Assembly: GCA_036406675.1 (NCBI GenBank)
Contig: DASXAO010000114.1
Coordinates: forward strand, 1 to 64,000
Direction: 5' to 3'
Source: SCGC-AG-212-J23 sp036406675
GTDB taxonomy: Bacteria; Pseudomonadota; Gammaproteobacteria; Burkholderiales; SG8-39
Length of the DNA: 64,000 nt
In this document: positions 27,924 through 36,574 of the stretch, piece by piece
Layout: every line of letters begins with the position of its first letter
Numbering within the stretch: position 1 is the first letter of the stretch
Notes under the pieces: generated by a model
Told to the model about the DNA's origin: nothing
What the model saw: only the letters and a program-made list of their open reading frames with translations
Database searches by the model: none
Program-made: the position numbers and the translations under genes

Positions 27924-29909
27924 TTAATCCCTGTCAGGGACTTCGGCGAGGTTCTTCAGCCAAATGCTTGCATTGCCGTCCGAAGGCGCGCGCCAATCGC
28001 CGCGGGGCGAGAGGGAGCCCCCGGAGCCGACCTTCGGCGAGTTGGGCACCGCGCTGCGCTTGAACTGGCTGGTTTCCAGGAATCGCTTGAGGAACACGCC
28101 GAGCCACTTCTTGATCTCCCTCAGCCTGTACTTGCCGCGCCAGGCGTGCCAGGCGAGGAACGCGATCTTGGTCGGCGCGTAACCGAAGCGCAGCACGTGG
28201 TAGAGGTTGAAGTCCTGCAGTTCGTAGGGCCCGACCACGCTCTCGGTGGCCTGGTTGCCCGGAACCAGCTCGGGGCTGATCTCGGTTTCGAGGACCCGGC
28301 GCAGCGCCCGCTTCACGTCCGGGCCGAGCTCGTCGGACTCCGCCACCCAGGCGACCAGGAACTTGATCAGCGTCTTGGGCACGCTGCCGTTCGGGTTGTA
28401 GTGCGACATGTGGTCGCCGACGCCGTAGGTCGACCAGCCGAGCGCGAGCTCGGAGAGGTCACCCGTGCCGACCACCATGCCGCCGTGCAGGTTGGCGAGC
28501 CGGAAGAGATGGCTCGTGCGCTCGCCCGCCTGCACGTTCTCGAACGCGATGTCGTAGACCTTGCGGCCTTTCGCGTAGGGATGGCCGATATCCTTCAGCA
28601 TCTGCATGCACGAGGGCTTGATGTCGATCTCCTCGGCGCTGCAGCCGACCGCGCGCATGAGCTGCCAGGCCTGGTTCCGGGTGCGGCTCGAGGTGGCGAA
28701 GCCCGGCATGGTGTAGGCGAGGATGTTCTTGCGCGGCAGCTTGAGGTGATCCATCGCGCGCGCGCATACGAGCAGCGCGTGCGTCGAGTCGAGACCGCCG
28801 GAAACGCCGATTACCAGCTTCTTGCCGCCCGTGGCGCGCATCCGGGTCGCGAGCCCGTTCACCTGGATCCGGAACACTTCCTCGCAGCGGGCGTCGCGTG
28901 TTCTGGGATCGCCCGGAACGTAGGGCAGCGGATCCACCCGCCGCTCCAGCGGCAGCTTTCCTCCCGGGGCGGGCAGCGAGAAATCGAGGGTGCGGAAGCG
29001 ACGTACGTCCGCCTGGTGGCGCCGTGCCGCGTCGCCGAAGGTGTTCTGGCGCATGCGGTCGGCGGCGAGGCGTCCGAGGTCGATGTCGGCCGCGGCGAGC
29101 TGCGGCGTGTCGGCGAAGCGCCTGGACTCCGCGACCAGCGTGCCGTTCTCGTAGATGAGCGCATGTCCGTCCCAGGCGAGATCGGTGGTCGATTCCCCCA
29201 TGCCAGCGGCGCTGTAGAGGTAGGCGGCGAGGCAGCGCGCCGACTGGTTGCCGACCAGCTGCCGGCGATAGCCCTCCTTGCCGATCACGACGTTCGACGC
29301 CGAAAGATTCGCGACCACGGTGGCGCCCGCCAGCGTCGCGAAAGACGACGGCGGCGTCGGCACCCACAGGTCCTCGCAGATCTCGACGTGCAGAACGAAG
29401 CCGGGCTGCTCCGGCACGCGGAAGAGCAGCCCAGCGCCGAACGCAGTCGACTGCCCGGCGAGCTCGATCTCCGCGCACGCCGCGGCATCGCCGGGGGTGA
29501 AGTAGCGCGCCTCGTAGAACTCGCGATAGTTCGGCAGGTAGGTCTTCGGCACCACGCCTACCAGCCGGCCGCGGCACAAGAGCGCGGCGCAGTTGTAGAG
29601 CAGGCCGTTCACCGTCACCGGCAGCCCGACCAGCGCCGCGATCGGCAGCCGGCGTGTGCGCTCGATCAGCCGCGCGAGGGCGCCCTCGGCCTCGTCGATC
29701 AGCGCGCGCTGGTGGAACAGGTCGTCGCAGGTGTAGGCGGTGAGCCCGAGCTCGGGGAACACCACCAGCGCGGTGCGCTCGGCCGCCGCCCGCTCGATCA
29801 GCTCGAGCGTCGCCTCGGCGTTGTGCCGCGGGTCGCCGACGCGCACGATCGGCGTCGCCACCGCCACGCGCGCGAAACCGTGCCGGTACAGGTTGAAGAA
29901 GTCCTTCAC
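27924..29909 (-). CDS. nadE: Glutamine-dependent NAD+ synthetase
   Basis: Last step of NAD biosynthesis: amidates nicotinic acid adenine dinucleotide using glutamine, 661 aa. The N-terminal nitrilase-type glutaminase domain has its Glu in VVFPELGLTAYTCDD, Lys in VPKTYLPNYREFYEAR and Cys in HVEICEDLWVP. The C-terminal synthetase domain has the PP-loop GVSGGLDSTHALLV. The two-domain form is the longer, mycobacterial-like type. The start is GTG, 6 nt after a TAAAAT on minus (29921-29916), so the mRNA may be leaderless. Confidence 0.95.
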   Translation of the reverse strand: MKDFFNLYRHGFARVAVATPIVRVGDPRHNAEATLELIERAAAERTALVVFPELGLTAYTCDDLFHQRALIDEAEGALARLIERTRRLPIAALVGLPVTVNGLLYNCAALLCRGRLVGVVPKTYLPNYREFYEARYFTPGDAAACAEIELAGQSTAFGAGLLFRVPEQPGFVLHVEICEDLWVPTPPSSFATLAGATVVANLSASNVVIGKEGYRRQLVGNQSARCLAAYLYSAAGMGESTTDLAWDGHALIYENGTLVAESRRFADTPQLAAADIDLGRLAADRMRQNTFGDAARRHQADVRRFRTLDFSLPAPGGKLPLERRVDPLPYVPGDPRTRDARCEEVFRIQVNGLATRMRATGGKKLVIGVSGGLDSTHALLVCARAMDHLKLPRKNILAYTMPGFATSSRTRNQAWQLMRAVGCSAEEIDIKPSCMQMLKDIGHPYAKGRKVYDIAFENVQAGERTSHLFRLANLHGGMVVGTGDLSELALGWSTYGVGDHMSHYNPNGSVPKTLIKFLVAWVAESDELGPDVKRALRRVLETEISPELVPGNQATESVVGPYELQDFNLYHVLRFGYAPTKIAFLAWHAWRGKYRLREIKKWLGVFLKRFLETSQFKRSAVPNSPKVGSGGSLSPRGDWRAPSDGNASIWLKNLAEVPDRD

Positions 29910-29915
29910 CGGCGC

Positions 29916-29955
29916 ATTTTAGCGCACCCGTTATATGGTACTATAAGCCATATAT
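29916..29955. promoter_or_regulatory. Divergent nadE / toxin-antitoxin promoter with operator-like inverted repeat
   Basis: An inverted repeat TATATGG (29932-29938) / CCATATA (29948-29954) encloses TACTATAAG, which contains a -10-like TACTAT (29939-29944). A repressor on this site would cover the -10 and start of the toxin-antitoxin gene pair. TAAAAT on minus (29916-29921) is the likely nadE -10. Confidence 0.5.
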
Positions 29956-30169
29956 GGTCAGCGAAACCGTGCTGCTCCAGGACGCGATTCTCACGCTGAA
30001 GTTCGAGAGCGATTCGAGCTATTGCCTGCGCTACGGCGACCTGGTCGAGTACGCGAACGGCCGGCGCCGCGTGCGCGGCAAATCGCTGCCGTACGAGTTC
30101 AGGTCGGTCGAGCAGCTGCGCTACGACTTCGAGGAGGACGTGCGCGCCGCGGGGGGCTTGCTTGCCTAA
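29954..30169 (+). CDS. TumE/DUF6516-like toxin candidate (short)
   Basis: 71-aa protein beside an HTH protein gene. The C-terminal part SLPYEFRSVEQLRYDFEEDV resembles the end of TumE-family toxins (DUF6516), and LRYGDLVEYANG fits an internal strand pair. Members usually run about 100-120 aa, so this is a short or trimmed version. It overlaps the downstream HTH gene by 8 bp, toxin first, the usual order for this family. The ATG overlaps the operator-like repeat, implying a leaderless mRNA. Family assignment is from recalled motif shape. Confidence 0.6.
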   Translation: MVSETVLLQDAILTLKFESDSSYCLRYGDLVEYANGRRRVRGKSLPYEFRSVEQLRYDFEEDVRAAGGLLA

Positions 30170-30515
30170 GGTCCTCGAAGTCCGAATCGGCCCGGCCGCC
30201 GACGCGCTCGACCGCTTCGAGGCGGCGTGGAACCGCCGCGCCGAGGGTCGCCCCGTGAAGACGCTGAACGTGCTTTCGCTGCCTGGCCTGCCGCAGCTCG
30301 CGCAGGCGCTGTCGCCGGCGCGCTGGGCGCTGCTCGAGGCGCTGCGCCGCTCGGGGCCCGTCTCGATCTACGAGCTGGCGAAGCGCCTGCGGCGCGACTA
30401 CAAGAATGTGCATACGGATGTGACACAGTTGGCCGCCCTGGGGGTGATCCTGCGGGGCGGTGACAACCGTGTCCTAGTTCCTTGGGAGGTGTTGCGCGCA
30501 GAATGGACCCTCTAG
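30162..30515 (+). CDS. HTH regulator, TumA/HVO_A0114-like antitoxin candidate
   Basis: 117-aa protein with a C-terminal winged helix: ARWALLEALRRSGPVSIYELAKRLRRDYKNVHTDVTQLAALGVI, here quoted only to name its helices (residues about 55-97), with wing GGDNRVLVPWEVLR. It is the typical partner of DUF6516/TumE toxins and would repress its own promoter. The start is probably the TTG at 30162; no other start is nearby. It follows the toxin gene with an 8-bp overlap. Confidence 0.7.
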   Translation: MPKVLEVRIGPAADALDRFEAAWNRRAEGRPVKTLNVLSLPGLPQLAQALSPARWALLEALRRSGPVSIYELAKRLRRDYKNVHTDVTQLAALGVILRGGDNRVLVPWEVLRAEWTL

Positions 30516-30545
30516 CTGTCAAAAAGAAAGCGTAGGGTGGCACCC

Positions 30546-31883
30546 ATGAACGCACGCGCGGATCTGCAGGCCATGAGCCCCGTCAATCTCCAGCACTACT
30601 GGATGCCCTTCACCGACAACCGGCGGTTCAAGGCGAAGCCGCGCCTCATCGCCTCGGCGAAGGACATGTACTTCACGACCGTCGAAGGCAAGGAGGTGCT
30701 CGACGGCCTGGCGACGCTGTGGTGCGTCAACGCCGGACACGGCAGGCCGCGCATCGTCGAGGCGATCCGGAGCCAGGCGGCCGAGCTCGACTTCGCGTCG
30801 TCGTTCGCGCTGGGCCACCCGCTGCCGTTCCGCCTCGCCGAGCGCATCGCGGCGATCGCGCCGCAGGGCATGCAGCAGGTGTTCTTCACCAACTCGGGCT
30901 CCGAGGCGGTCGACACCGCGCTCAAGATCGCGGTGGCCTACCACCGCCTGCGCGGCCAGGGCACGCGCACGCGCTTCATCGGCCGCGAGCGCTCGTACCA
31001 CGGCGTCAACATCGGCGGCACCTCGGTCGGCGGCGTGGCGGCGAACCGCAAGGCCTACAGCGGCATGCTGATGCCGGGCGTGGACCACCTGCGGCACACC
31101 CACGACCTTTCCAGGAATGCCTTTTCGCGGGGACAGCCCGACCACGGCGCCGAGCTCGCCGACGAGCTCGAGAGCCGCATCATCCCGCTGCACGACGCTT
31201 CGAACATCGCGGCGCTGATCGTCGACCCGGTGGCGGCCTCGGGCGGCGTCCTCGTTCCGCCCAAGGGCTATCTCGAGCGCCTACGCGACATCTGCACGCG
31301 GCACGGCATCCTGCTCATCTTCGACGAGGTGATCACCGGCTGGGGACGCACGGGCGCGACCTTCGCCGCGCAGCACCTGGGCATCAAGCCCGACCTCATC
31401 ACCTTCGCCAAGGGCATCACCTCGGGCGCGGTGCCGCTCGGCGGCGTGCTGGTGCGCGACAGCGTCTACCAGACGTTCATGGGCTCGCAGGCCGCGGGCA
31501 TGGAGTTCTTCCACGGCTACACGTACTCCGGCCACCCGCTCGCGTGCGCCGCGGCGCTCGGCGCCCTCGACACCTACGCGGAAGAAAACCTGTTCCAGGC
31601 GCCCCAGGCGCAATACTTCGAGGAAGGCGTGCACTCGCTCAAAGGGCTGCCGAACGTCGTCGACTGCCGTAACCTCGGCCTGATCGGCGCGATCGAGCTC
31701 GCCTCGCGCCCCGGCGCCGTCGGCGAGCGCGGCTACGAGGCGTTCGAGAAATGCTGGGATCGCGGCGTATTCGTGCGTCCGGTCGGCGACTCGGTGGCCT
31801 TCTGCCCGCCGCTCATCGCGCAGAAGAAGCACCTCGACCAGATGTTCGGCACCGTCGCCGAGGTTCTTAAAACAGTAGGCTAA
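30546..31883 (+). CDS. Class III aminotransferase, beta-alanine/omega-amino acid:pyruvate type
   Basis: PLP-dependent transaminase of 445 aa. It opens LQHYWMPFTDNRRFKAKPRL, typical of omega-amino-acid:pyruvate aminotransferases. NSGSEAVDTALKIA contacts PLP phosphate, LLIFDEVITGWGRTG carries the Asp that binds the pyridine N, and TFAKGITSG carries the Schiff-base Lys. It would pass an amino group from beta-alanine or related amines to pyruvate. The ATG is preferred over a GTG three codons upstream. Palindromic element 5 follows the stop. Confidence 0.9.
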   Translation: MNARADLQAMSPVNLQHYWMPFTDNRRFKAKPRLIASAKDMYFTTVEGKEVLDGLATLWCVNAGHGRPRIVEAIRSQAAELDFASSFALGHPLPFRLAERIAAIAPQGMQQVFFTNSGSEAVDTALKIAVAYHRLRGQGTRTRFIGRERSYHGVNIGGTSVGGVAANRKAYSGMLMPGVDHLRHTHDLSRNAFSRGQPDHGAELADELESRIIPLHDASNIAALIVDPVAASGGVLVPPKGYLERLRDICTRHGILLIFDEVITGWGRTGATFAAQHLGIKPDLITFAKGITSGAVPLGGVLVRDSVYQTFMGSQAAGMEFFHGYTYSGHPLACAAALGALDTYAEENLFQAPQAQYFEEGVHSLKGLPNVVDCRNLGLIGAIELASRPGAVGERGYEAFEKCWDRGVFVRPVGDSVAFCPPLIAQKKHLDQMFGTVAEVLKTVG

Positions 31884-31885
31884 GG

Positions 31886-31912
31886 GAAAAATAGGGACAG
31901 TCCCTATTTTTC
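31886..31912. repeat. Palindromic element 5 (AAAAATAGGGAC type)
   Basis: Perfect inverted repeat with 13-bp arms (GAAAAATAGGGAC / GTCCCTATTTTTC) around one A. It exactly fills the gap between the convergent aminotransferase and corA genes. A-tract, GC stem and T-tract on both strands make a bidirectional terminator plausible. Confidence 0.8.
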
Positions 31913-32878
31913 TTACAACCAGCCCGCCTTCCGGAAGCGGGTGAAGAGGAAAGCGTCGATCCCGGCCATCAGGCCGATCGATACCGGGTAGCCGAGCGCC
32001 CAGTCGAGCTCCGGCATGTGCTTGAAGTTCATGCCGTAGACGCCTGCGATCATGGTCGGGACCGCCACCAGCGCGGCGTAGGCGGCGAGCCGCTTGGTGA
32101 TCTCGCCGTGCCCCATGTTGACCACCGCGAGCGCGACCTGGATCGCGGTGTTCACGGTCTCGCGCGCGGCATCGGTCGACTGGTTGATGCGGATGAGATG
32201 GTCGTAGACGTCGCGGAAGTACTCACCCAGGCCGGTGCAGACCATCGGCACGCGCCCGCCGTAGAGCTTGCCGACGTTCTCGAGGAGCGGCGCCACCACG
32301 TGCTTGAGCGTACCCAGCCTCTGCTTCACGTAGTAGAGCGCCTCGATGTTCTCCCGCGGCGAGCTGCTGCCGAAGAGCCGATCCTCGACCTTCTCGAGTT
32401 GAGCCTCGATGGCATCGAGCACCGGAAAATAGCGGTCGACCACCGCGTCCATGAGGACGTACAGCACGAACCCGGCGCCGTGCTTGAGAAGCTCGGGCTC
32501 GCGCTCGGCGCGCGCGCGCACCTCCATGAAGCCGCGCTCGGTGCGGCTGCGCGCCGACAGCACGAAGTTGCGCCCGACGAAGATGTTGACTTCGCCGACG
32601 TTGAAGTCGTCGCCCGCGACCTCGATCGTGTGTACCACCACGAAGAGCTGGTCGCCGTACTCCTCGATCTTGGGCCGCTGGTGGCCGTGGCGGGCGTCCT
32701 CCACCGCGAGGGGGTGCAGGTCGAACTCCTCGCGCATCTGCTCGAGCTCGGCGTCGGTCGCATCCTTGAGCGCGACCCACACGAAGCAGCCCGGTTTCGC
32801 GAGGTAGCTGTGGATCTCGCGAAAGTCGATGTCGGCGAGCTTGCGGCCCTCCTGGTAGACGACGCAGTTGATGAGCAT
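31913..32878 (-). CDS. corA: CorA family magnesium/cobalt transporter
   Basis: Inner-membrane pentameric Mg2+ channel, 321 aa. A long cytoplasmic N-terminal domain is followed by two C-terminal membrane helices. The signature GMN is in AGVYGMNFKHMPELDW, ahead of the second helix (LGYPVSIGLMAGIDAFLF). The C-terminus is short and basic (FRKAGWL). The stop abuts element 5, and element 6 lies at its 5' side. Confidence 0.94.
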   Translation of the reverse strand: MLINCVVYQEGRKLADIDFREIHSYLAKPGCFVWVALKDATDAELEQMREEFDLHPLAVEDARHGHQRPKIEEYGDQLFVVVHTIEVAGDDFNVGEVNIFVGRNFVLSARSRTERGFMEVRARAEREPELLKHGAGFVLYVLMDAVVDRYFPVLDAIEAQLEKVEDRLFGSSSPRENIEALYYVKQRLGTLKHVVAPLLENVGKLYGGRVPMVCTGLGEYFRDVYDHLIRINQSTDAARETVNTAIQVALAVVNMGHGEITKRLAAYAALVAVPTMIAGVYGMNFKHMPELDWALGYPVSIGLMAGIDAFLFTRFRKAGWL

Positions 32879-32963
32879 GGTCTGGTCAGATCAACTTTTC
32901 CGCGCCGCATGTTACCCCGTTACAATCGCGGGCTCCCGGTAAAAAGTTGCTCTGACCCCATTT
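32879..32963. repeat. Element 6: diverged pair flanking the corA / aminotransferase promoter gap
   Basis: Left half (minus) reads AAAAGTTGATCTGACCAGACC directly before the corA ATG. Right half (plus) reads AAAAAGTTGCTCTGACCCC directly before the aminotransferase ATG. They are inverted copies about 40 bp apart. Between them TACAAT (32921-32926) could be the -10 for the plus gene, which would put the right copy in its 5' UTR. Confidence 0.6.
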
Positions 32964-34178
32964 ATGCCCGAGATCAGCCGACGCGCTGCCAGCCTAGGAA
33001 CCGAAAACGCCTTCGTCGTGCTCGCGGAAGTGAACGCGCTGGCGCGCCAGGGGCGCGACATCATCAGCTTCTGCATCGGCCAGCCGGACTTCCCCGCGCC
33101 CGAGAACGTGCAGCAGGCGGCGATCCGCGCCATCAAGGGCGGCAAGCATGGCTATACGCCCTCGGCCGGCATCGACGAGCTGCGCGAGGCGGCCGCGCGA
33201 TACATGGCGGCGATGCGCGGCGGATTGCCCATCCGGGCGCAGGACATCGTGGTTGGCGCCGGCGCCAAGCCCTTCATTGCTTACGCCATCCTGTCAGCCA
33301 CCGACTACGGCGCCGGGGACGAGGTGATCTACCCCAATCCCGGCTTTCCGATCTACGAGTCGCAGATCCTGGCGCACGGCGCGCGGCCGGTGCCGATCCA
33401 CCTGCACGAGGCGCGGGGCTTTTCGTTCGATCCCGCCGAGCTCGAGCGGCTCATCACGCCGCGGACCAGGCTTCTCATCCTCAACTACCCGCACAACCCG
33501 ACCGGCGGGCTGCTCTCGCGCAAGGAGCTTGAGGACATCGCCGCCGTTCTGAAGAAGCACCCCCAGGTCTGGGTGTACGCGGACGAGATCTACTCCCGCC
33601 TCGCTTATTCGGGCGAGTTCTTCTCCATCGCGCAGGTTCCGGGGATGTACGAGCGCACGATCATTTCCGACGGCGCCTCCAAAACCTGGGCCATGACCGG
33701 CTGGCGCATCGGGCTCACGTCGAACCCCGTACTCGCTGCGGTCTTCACCCGCTGGATCACCAATACCGACTCCTGCGCCTCGCAGATCAGCCAGTGGGCG
33801 GCGGTCGAGGCGATCAACGGGCCGCAGGACGCCGCCGAGGCCATGAAGCAGAGCTTCGAGGAGCGGCGCGACCTGATCGTCGGGCTTCTCAACCAGGTGC
33901 CGGGCGTGAAGTGCCTCACGCCGGGCGGGGCTTTCTACGTCTGGCCGAACGTCACCGAGGCCTGCCGCCGGGTCGGCGCACAGGACTCCGAAGAGTTCAG
34001 GAAGCGCCTGCTGAACGAGGCCGGCGTCGCGCTGCTCGCCGACATCCATTTCGGCTCGCGCGTCCCGGGCGAAGGGCAGCACGTGCGGTTCTCCTATGCG
34101 GCCTCGAAGCAGGCGATCGAGGCGGGCGTAGGCCGCATGGCCGATTTCATCCGGAAAAATACGAAGAAAGCGGCATGA
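32964..34178 (+). CDS. Class I/II pyridoxal-phosphate aminotransferase
   Basis: PLP transaminase of the AspC/AlaA superfamily, 404 aa. Landmarks are FCIGQPDFPAPENVQ, LNYPHNPTGG (the Asn that contacts PLP), VYADEIYSRLAY (Asp/Tyr pair) and the Schiff-base Lys in SDGASKTWAMTGWRIG. The C-terminal Arg for the substrate carboxylate is in GQHVRFSYA. The exact amino acid is not determined. It overlaps the nudJ-like gene (ATGA), forming an operon with mnmA and ppk2. Confidence 0.9.
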   Translation: MPEISRRAASLGTENAFVVLAEVNALARQGRDIISFCIGQPDFPAPENVQQAAIRAIKGGKHGYTPSAGIDELREAAARYMAAMRGGLPIRAQDIVVGAGAKPFIAYAILSATDYGAGDEVIYPNPGFPIYESQILAHGARPVPIHLHEARGFSFDPAELERLITPRTRLLILNYPHNPTGGLLSRKELEDIAAVLKKHPQVWVYADEIYSRLAYSGEFFSIAQVPGMYERTIISDGASKTWAMTGWRIGLTSNPVLAAVFTRWITNTDSCASQISQWAAVEAINGPQDAAEAMKQSFEERRDLIVGLLNQVPGVKCLTPGGAFYVWPNVTEACRRVGAQDSEEFRKRLLNEAGVALLADIHFGSRVPGEGQHVRFSYAASKQAIEAGVGRMADFIRKNTKKAA

Positions 34179-34624
34179 CCGTTTGGAAGCCGTCGGCGAC
34201 TGTGGCGGCGGTCGTCGAGCGCGACGGCCGTTTTCTCTTCGTCGAAGAGCACATCGAAGGCCGGCGGGTGCTGAACCAGCCCGCCGGCCATCTCGACCCG
34301 GGCGAGTCGCTCGTCGCCGCGTGCCGGCGCGAAGTGCTCGAGGAGACGGCGCACCGCTTCGAGCCGACCGCGCTCGTCGGCATCTACCGCTGGCACTACG
34401 CGCCGAAGGACGTGACGTTTCTGCGCTTCTGCTTCCGCGGCCGCGTCGAGGGCGTCGAGGAGCGGCCGCTCGACCGCGAGATCGTGGCGCTGCACTGGCT
34501 CTCGCGCGAGGAGCTCCTCGCGCGGCGTGCGCAGCATCGCTCGCCGCTCGTGCAGCGCTGCGTCGACGACTATGCCGCGGGGCGCAGCTTCCCGCTCGAG
34601 GTCTTCTCCAGCGAATATGCCTGA
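34175..34624 (+). CDS. nudJ: NUDIX hydrolase, NudJ-like
   Basis: 149 aa. The Nudix box spans GHLDPGESLVAACRREVLEE, matching G-x5-E-x7-REU-x-EE. The Gly usually found after EE-x is Ala here (EETAH), a conservative departure. The length and the neighbour mnmA, 8-bp overlapping, match the E. coli nudJ-mnmA pair, where NudJ acts on thiamin pyrophosphate precursors and nucleoside di/triphosphates. Function beyond the family is inferred. Confidence 0.88.
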   Translation: MTVWKPSATVAAVVERDGRFLFVEEHIEGRRVLNQPAGHLDPGESLVAACRREVLEETAHRFEPTALVGIYRWHYAPKDVTFLRFCFRGRVEGVEERPLDREIVALHWLSREELLARRAQHRSPLVQRCVDDYAAGRSFPLEVFSSEYA

Positions 34625-35687
34625 GCGGGTGGTAGTCGGCATGTCGGGCGGGGTCGACTCCGCCGTCGCGGCGCTTCTCCTCAAGCGCGCAGGGTGGGAC
34701 GTGGTCGGCCTCTTCATGAAGAACTGGGAGGACGATGACGACGACGAGTACTGCTCGACGCGGCAGGACCTGATCGACGCGGCCGCCGCCGCCGATGTGA
34801 TCGGGATCGACCTCGAGGCGGTCAACTTCTCGGCCGAGTACAAGGACCGGGTGTTCGCCGATTTTCTGCGCGAATACGCCGCCGGCCGCACGCCGAACCC
34901 GGACGTGCTGTGCAACGCCGAGATCAAGTTCAAGGCCTTTCTCGACCATGCCATGCGCCTCGGCGCCTCGAAAATCGCCACCGGGCATTACGCCCGGACC
35001 GGTTTTTCCGAAAACCGGTTTCAGCTCCTCCGGGGAAACGATACGGCGAAAGACCAAAGCTATTTTCTCCACCGGCTCAACCAGGAGCAGCTCGCGCGCG
35101 TGATGTTTCCGGTCGGCGCGCTGAAGAAGCCGGAAGTGCGCCGCCTCGCGCTCGAGGCGGGCTTGCCCAACCACGCCAAGAAGGACTCGACCGGGATCTG
35201 CTTCATCGGCGAGAGGCCGTTCCGTGAGTTCCTGAACCGCTACCTGCCCAAAGTGCCCGGGCCGATCAAGACCCCGGAAGGCCGGGTGCTCGGAGAGCAC
35301 GTCGGGCTTGCCTTCTACACCATCGGGCAGAGAAAGGGCATCGGCATCGGCGGCATGGCGAAGACGAAGGCGGGCGCCTGGTACGTCGCCGACAAGCGCC
35401 TGGAGTCGAACGAGCTCATCGTGGTGCAGGACCACGACCACCCGCTCCTGATGAAAAAGGCCTTGAGCGCCTCCGACGCAAGCTGGGTGGCCGGCGCCCC
35501 GCCGGAGAAGAAAAACGCCACGGCGAAGACGCGCTACCGGCAGCCCGACGCGCCGTGCTCGCTCGAGCGGGTCGTCGAAAGCGAAATCCGCGTGGGCTTC
35601 GAAGCGCCGCAGTGGGCGGTGACCCCCGGGCAATCGGTGGTGCTCTACGAGGGCGAAGCCTGCCTCGGCGGCGGCATCATTACCTAG
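34617..35687 (+). CDS. mnmA: tRNA-specific 2-thiouridylase MnmA
   Basis: Adds sulfur at U34 of tRNA-Lys, Glu and Gln, 356 aa. The PP-loop is GMSGGVDSAVAALLL. The two catalytic cysteines are in NPDVLCNAEIKF and DSTGICFIGERPFREFL. The IGQRKGIGIGG motif is also clear. The ATG giving MPERVVVGMSGG overlaps the nudJ-like gene; the upstream in-frame part is a shadow of that gene. Confidence 0.96.
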   Translation: MPERVVVGMSGGVDSAVAALLLKRAGWDVVGLFMKNWEDDDDDEYCSTRQDLIDAAAAADVIGIDLEAVNFSAEYKDRVFADFLREYAAGRTPNPDVLCNAEIKFKAFLDHAMRLGASKIATGHYARTGFSENRFQLLRGNDTAKDQSYFLHRLNQEQLARVMFPVGALKKPEVRRLALEAGLPNHAKKDSTGICFIGERPFREFLNRYLPKVPGPIKTPEGRVLGEHVGLAFYTIGQRKGIGIGGMAKTKAGAWYVADKRLESNELIVVQDHDHPLLMKKALSASDASWVAGAPPEKKNATAKTRYRQPDAPCSLERVVESEIRVGFEAPQWAVTPGQSVVLYEGEACLGGGIIT

Positions 35688-35689
35688 GC

Positions 35690-36535
35690 ATGCCCAGAAC
35701 CTTCTTCGACCGGCCTGGCCACAAGGTTCGGCTCGACGACATCTCGGCCGAGCCGCCGAAGGCCATGACGCGCGAAAAGGCCGAGCCGCGATTGGCGGAG
35801 CTCGGCGAGGAGCTGTTCGCGCTGCAGGACGAGATGTTTTCGGCGAAAGCGAGCAGCGTGCTGGTCGTCCTGCAGGGCCGCGACACCGCCGGCAAGGACG
35901 GCACCATCAAGCACGTGGCCGGCTACCTCAACCCCCGAGGGGTGAGCGTGGTGTCCTTCGGCGTTCCGACGCACGAGGAGCGCGACCACGACTTCCTGTG
36001 GCGGGTGCACCGCCACGCGCCGCGGCTGGGGGAGTTCGCGATCTTCAACCGCTCGCACTACGAGGACGTGCTCGTGGTGCGAGTGCACGAGCTCGCGCCG
36101 AAGGCGCTGTGGAAGGCGCGCTACGGCCATATCGCCGATTTCGAGGCGATGCTGGCCGAGCACGGCACGATCGTGCTCAAGTATTTCCTCCACATCACCA
36201 AGCGCGAGCAGAAGGAGCGGCTTCTGGAGCGCGAGAAGGACCCGGCCAACGCCTGGAAGCTCAATCCGAACGACTGGAAGGAGCGCGACTGCTGGGACGA
36301 GTACACCGAGGCGTACGAGGACGCCATCTCGAAAACGGCGGCCAAGCATGCGCCGTGGACCGTGGTCCCGGCGAACGCCAAGTGGTACCGCAACCTCGTC
36401 GTCGCCGAGTCGATCGTCGCGGCGCTGCGCGCGCATCGTAAGGGGTGGGATCGCAGGTTGAAGAGCATGGCTGCCGAAGCGATCGGCGCTCTTTCGGCTT
36501 ATCGGAAGGGTAAGAAGGAAAAAAAGGAAAAATAG
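35690..36535 (+). CDS. ppk2: Polyphosphate kinase 2 family protein
   Basis: Cytoplasmic PPK2-family phosphotransferase using polyphosphate to phosphorylate nucleotides, 281 aa. Walker A is QGRDTAGKDGTIKH. The Walker B/lid motif is NRSHYEDVLVVRVHEL, followed by KYFLHITKREQKERLLER. This one-domain size fits PPK2 class I/III enzymes. The last residues (KGKKEKKEK) are encoded by the A-rich edge of palindromic element 7, and the TAG stop is inside it, so the native C-terminus may have been altered. Confidence 0.92.
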   Translation: MPRTFFDRPGHKVRLDDISAEPPKAMTREKAEPRLAELGEELFALQDEMFSAKASSVLVVLQGRDTAGKDGTIKHVAGYLNPRGVSVVSFGVPTHEERDHDFLWRVHRHAPRLGEFAIFNRSHYEDVLVVRVHELAPKALWKARYGHIADFEAMLAEHGTIVLKYFLHITKREQKERLLEREKDPANAWKLNPNDWKERDCWDEYTEAYEDAISKTAAKHAPWTVVPANAKWYRNLVVAESIVAALRAHRKGWDRRLKSMAAEAIGALSAYRKGKKEKKEK

Positions 36536-36552
36536 GGACTGTCCCTATTTTC
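36528..36552. repeat. Palindromic element 7 (AAAATAGGGAC type)
   Basis: Arms AAAATAGGGAC (36529-36539) / GTCCCTATTTT (36541-36551) around one T. It contains the TAG stop of ppk2 and lies between ppk2 and the convergent GST gene. Confidence 0.8.
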
Positions 36553-36574
36553 TCCAGAAACAGATTTTTTGTGG

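Noticed and set aside
33294..35633. Minus-strand 779-codon frame across the aminotransferase, nudJ and mnmA genes
   Set aside because: Shadow of three well-supported plus-strand genes; no recognisable domain.
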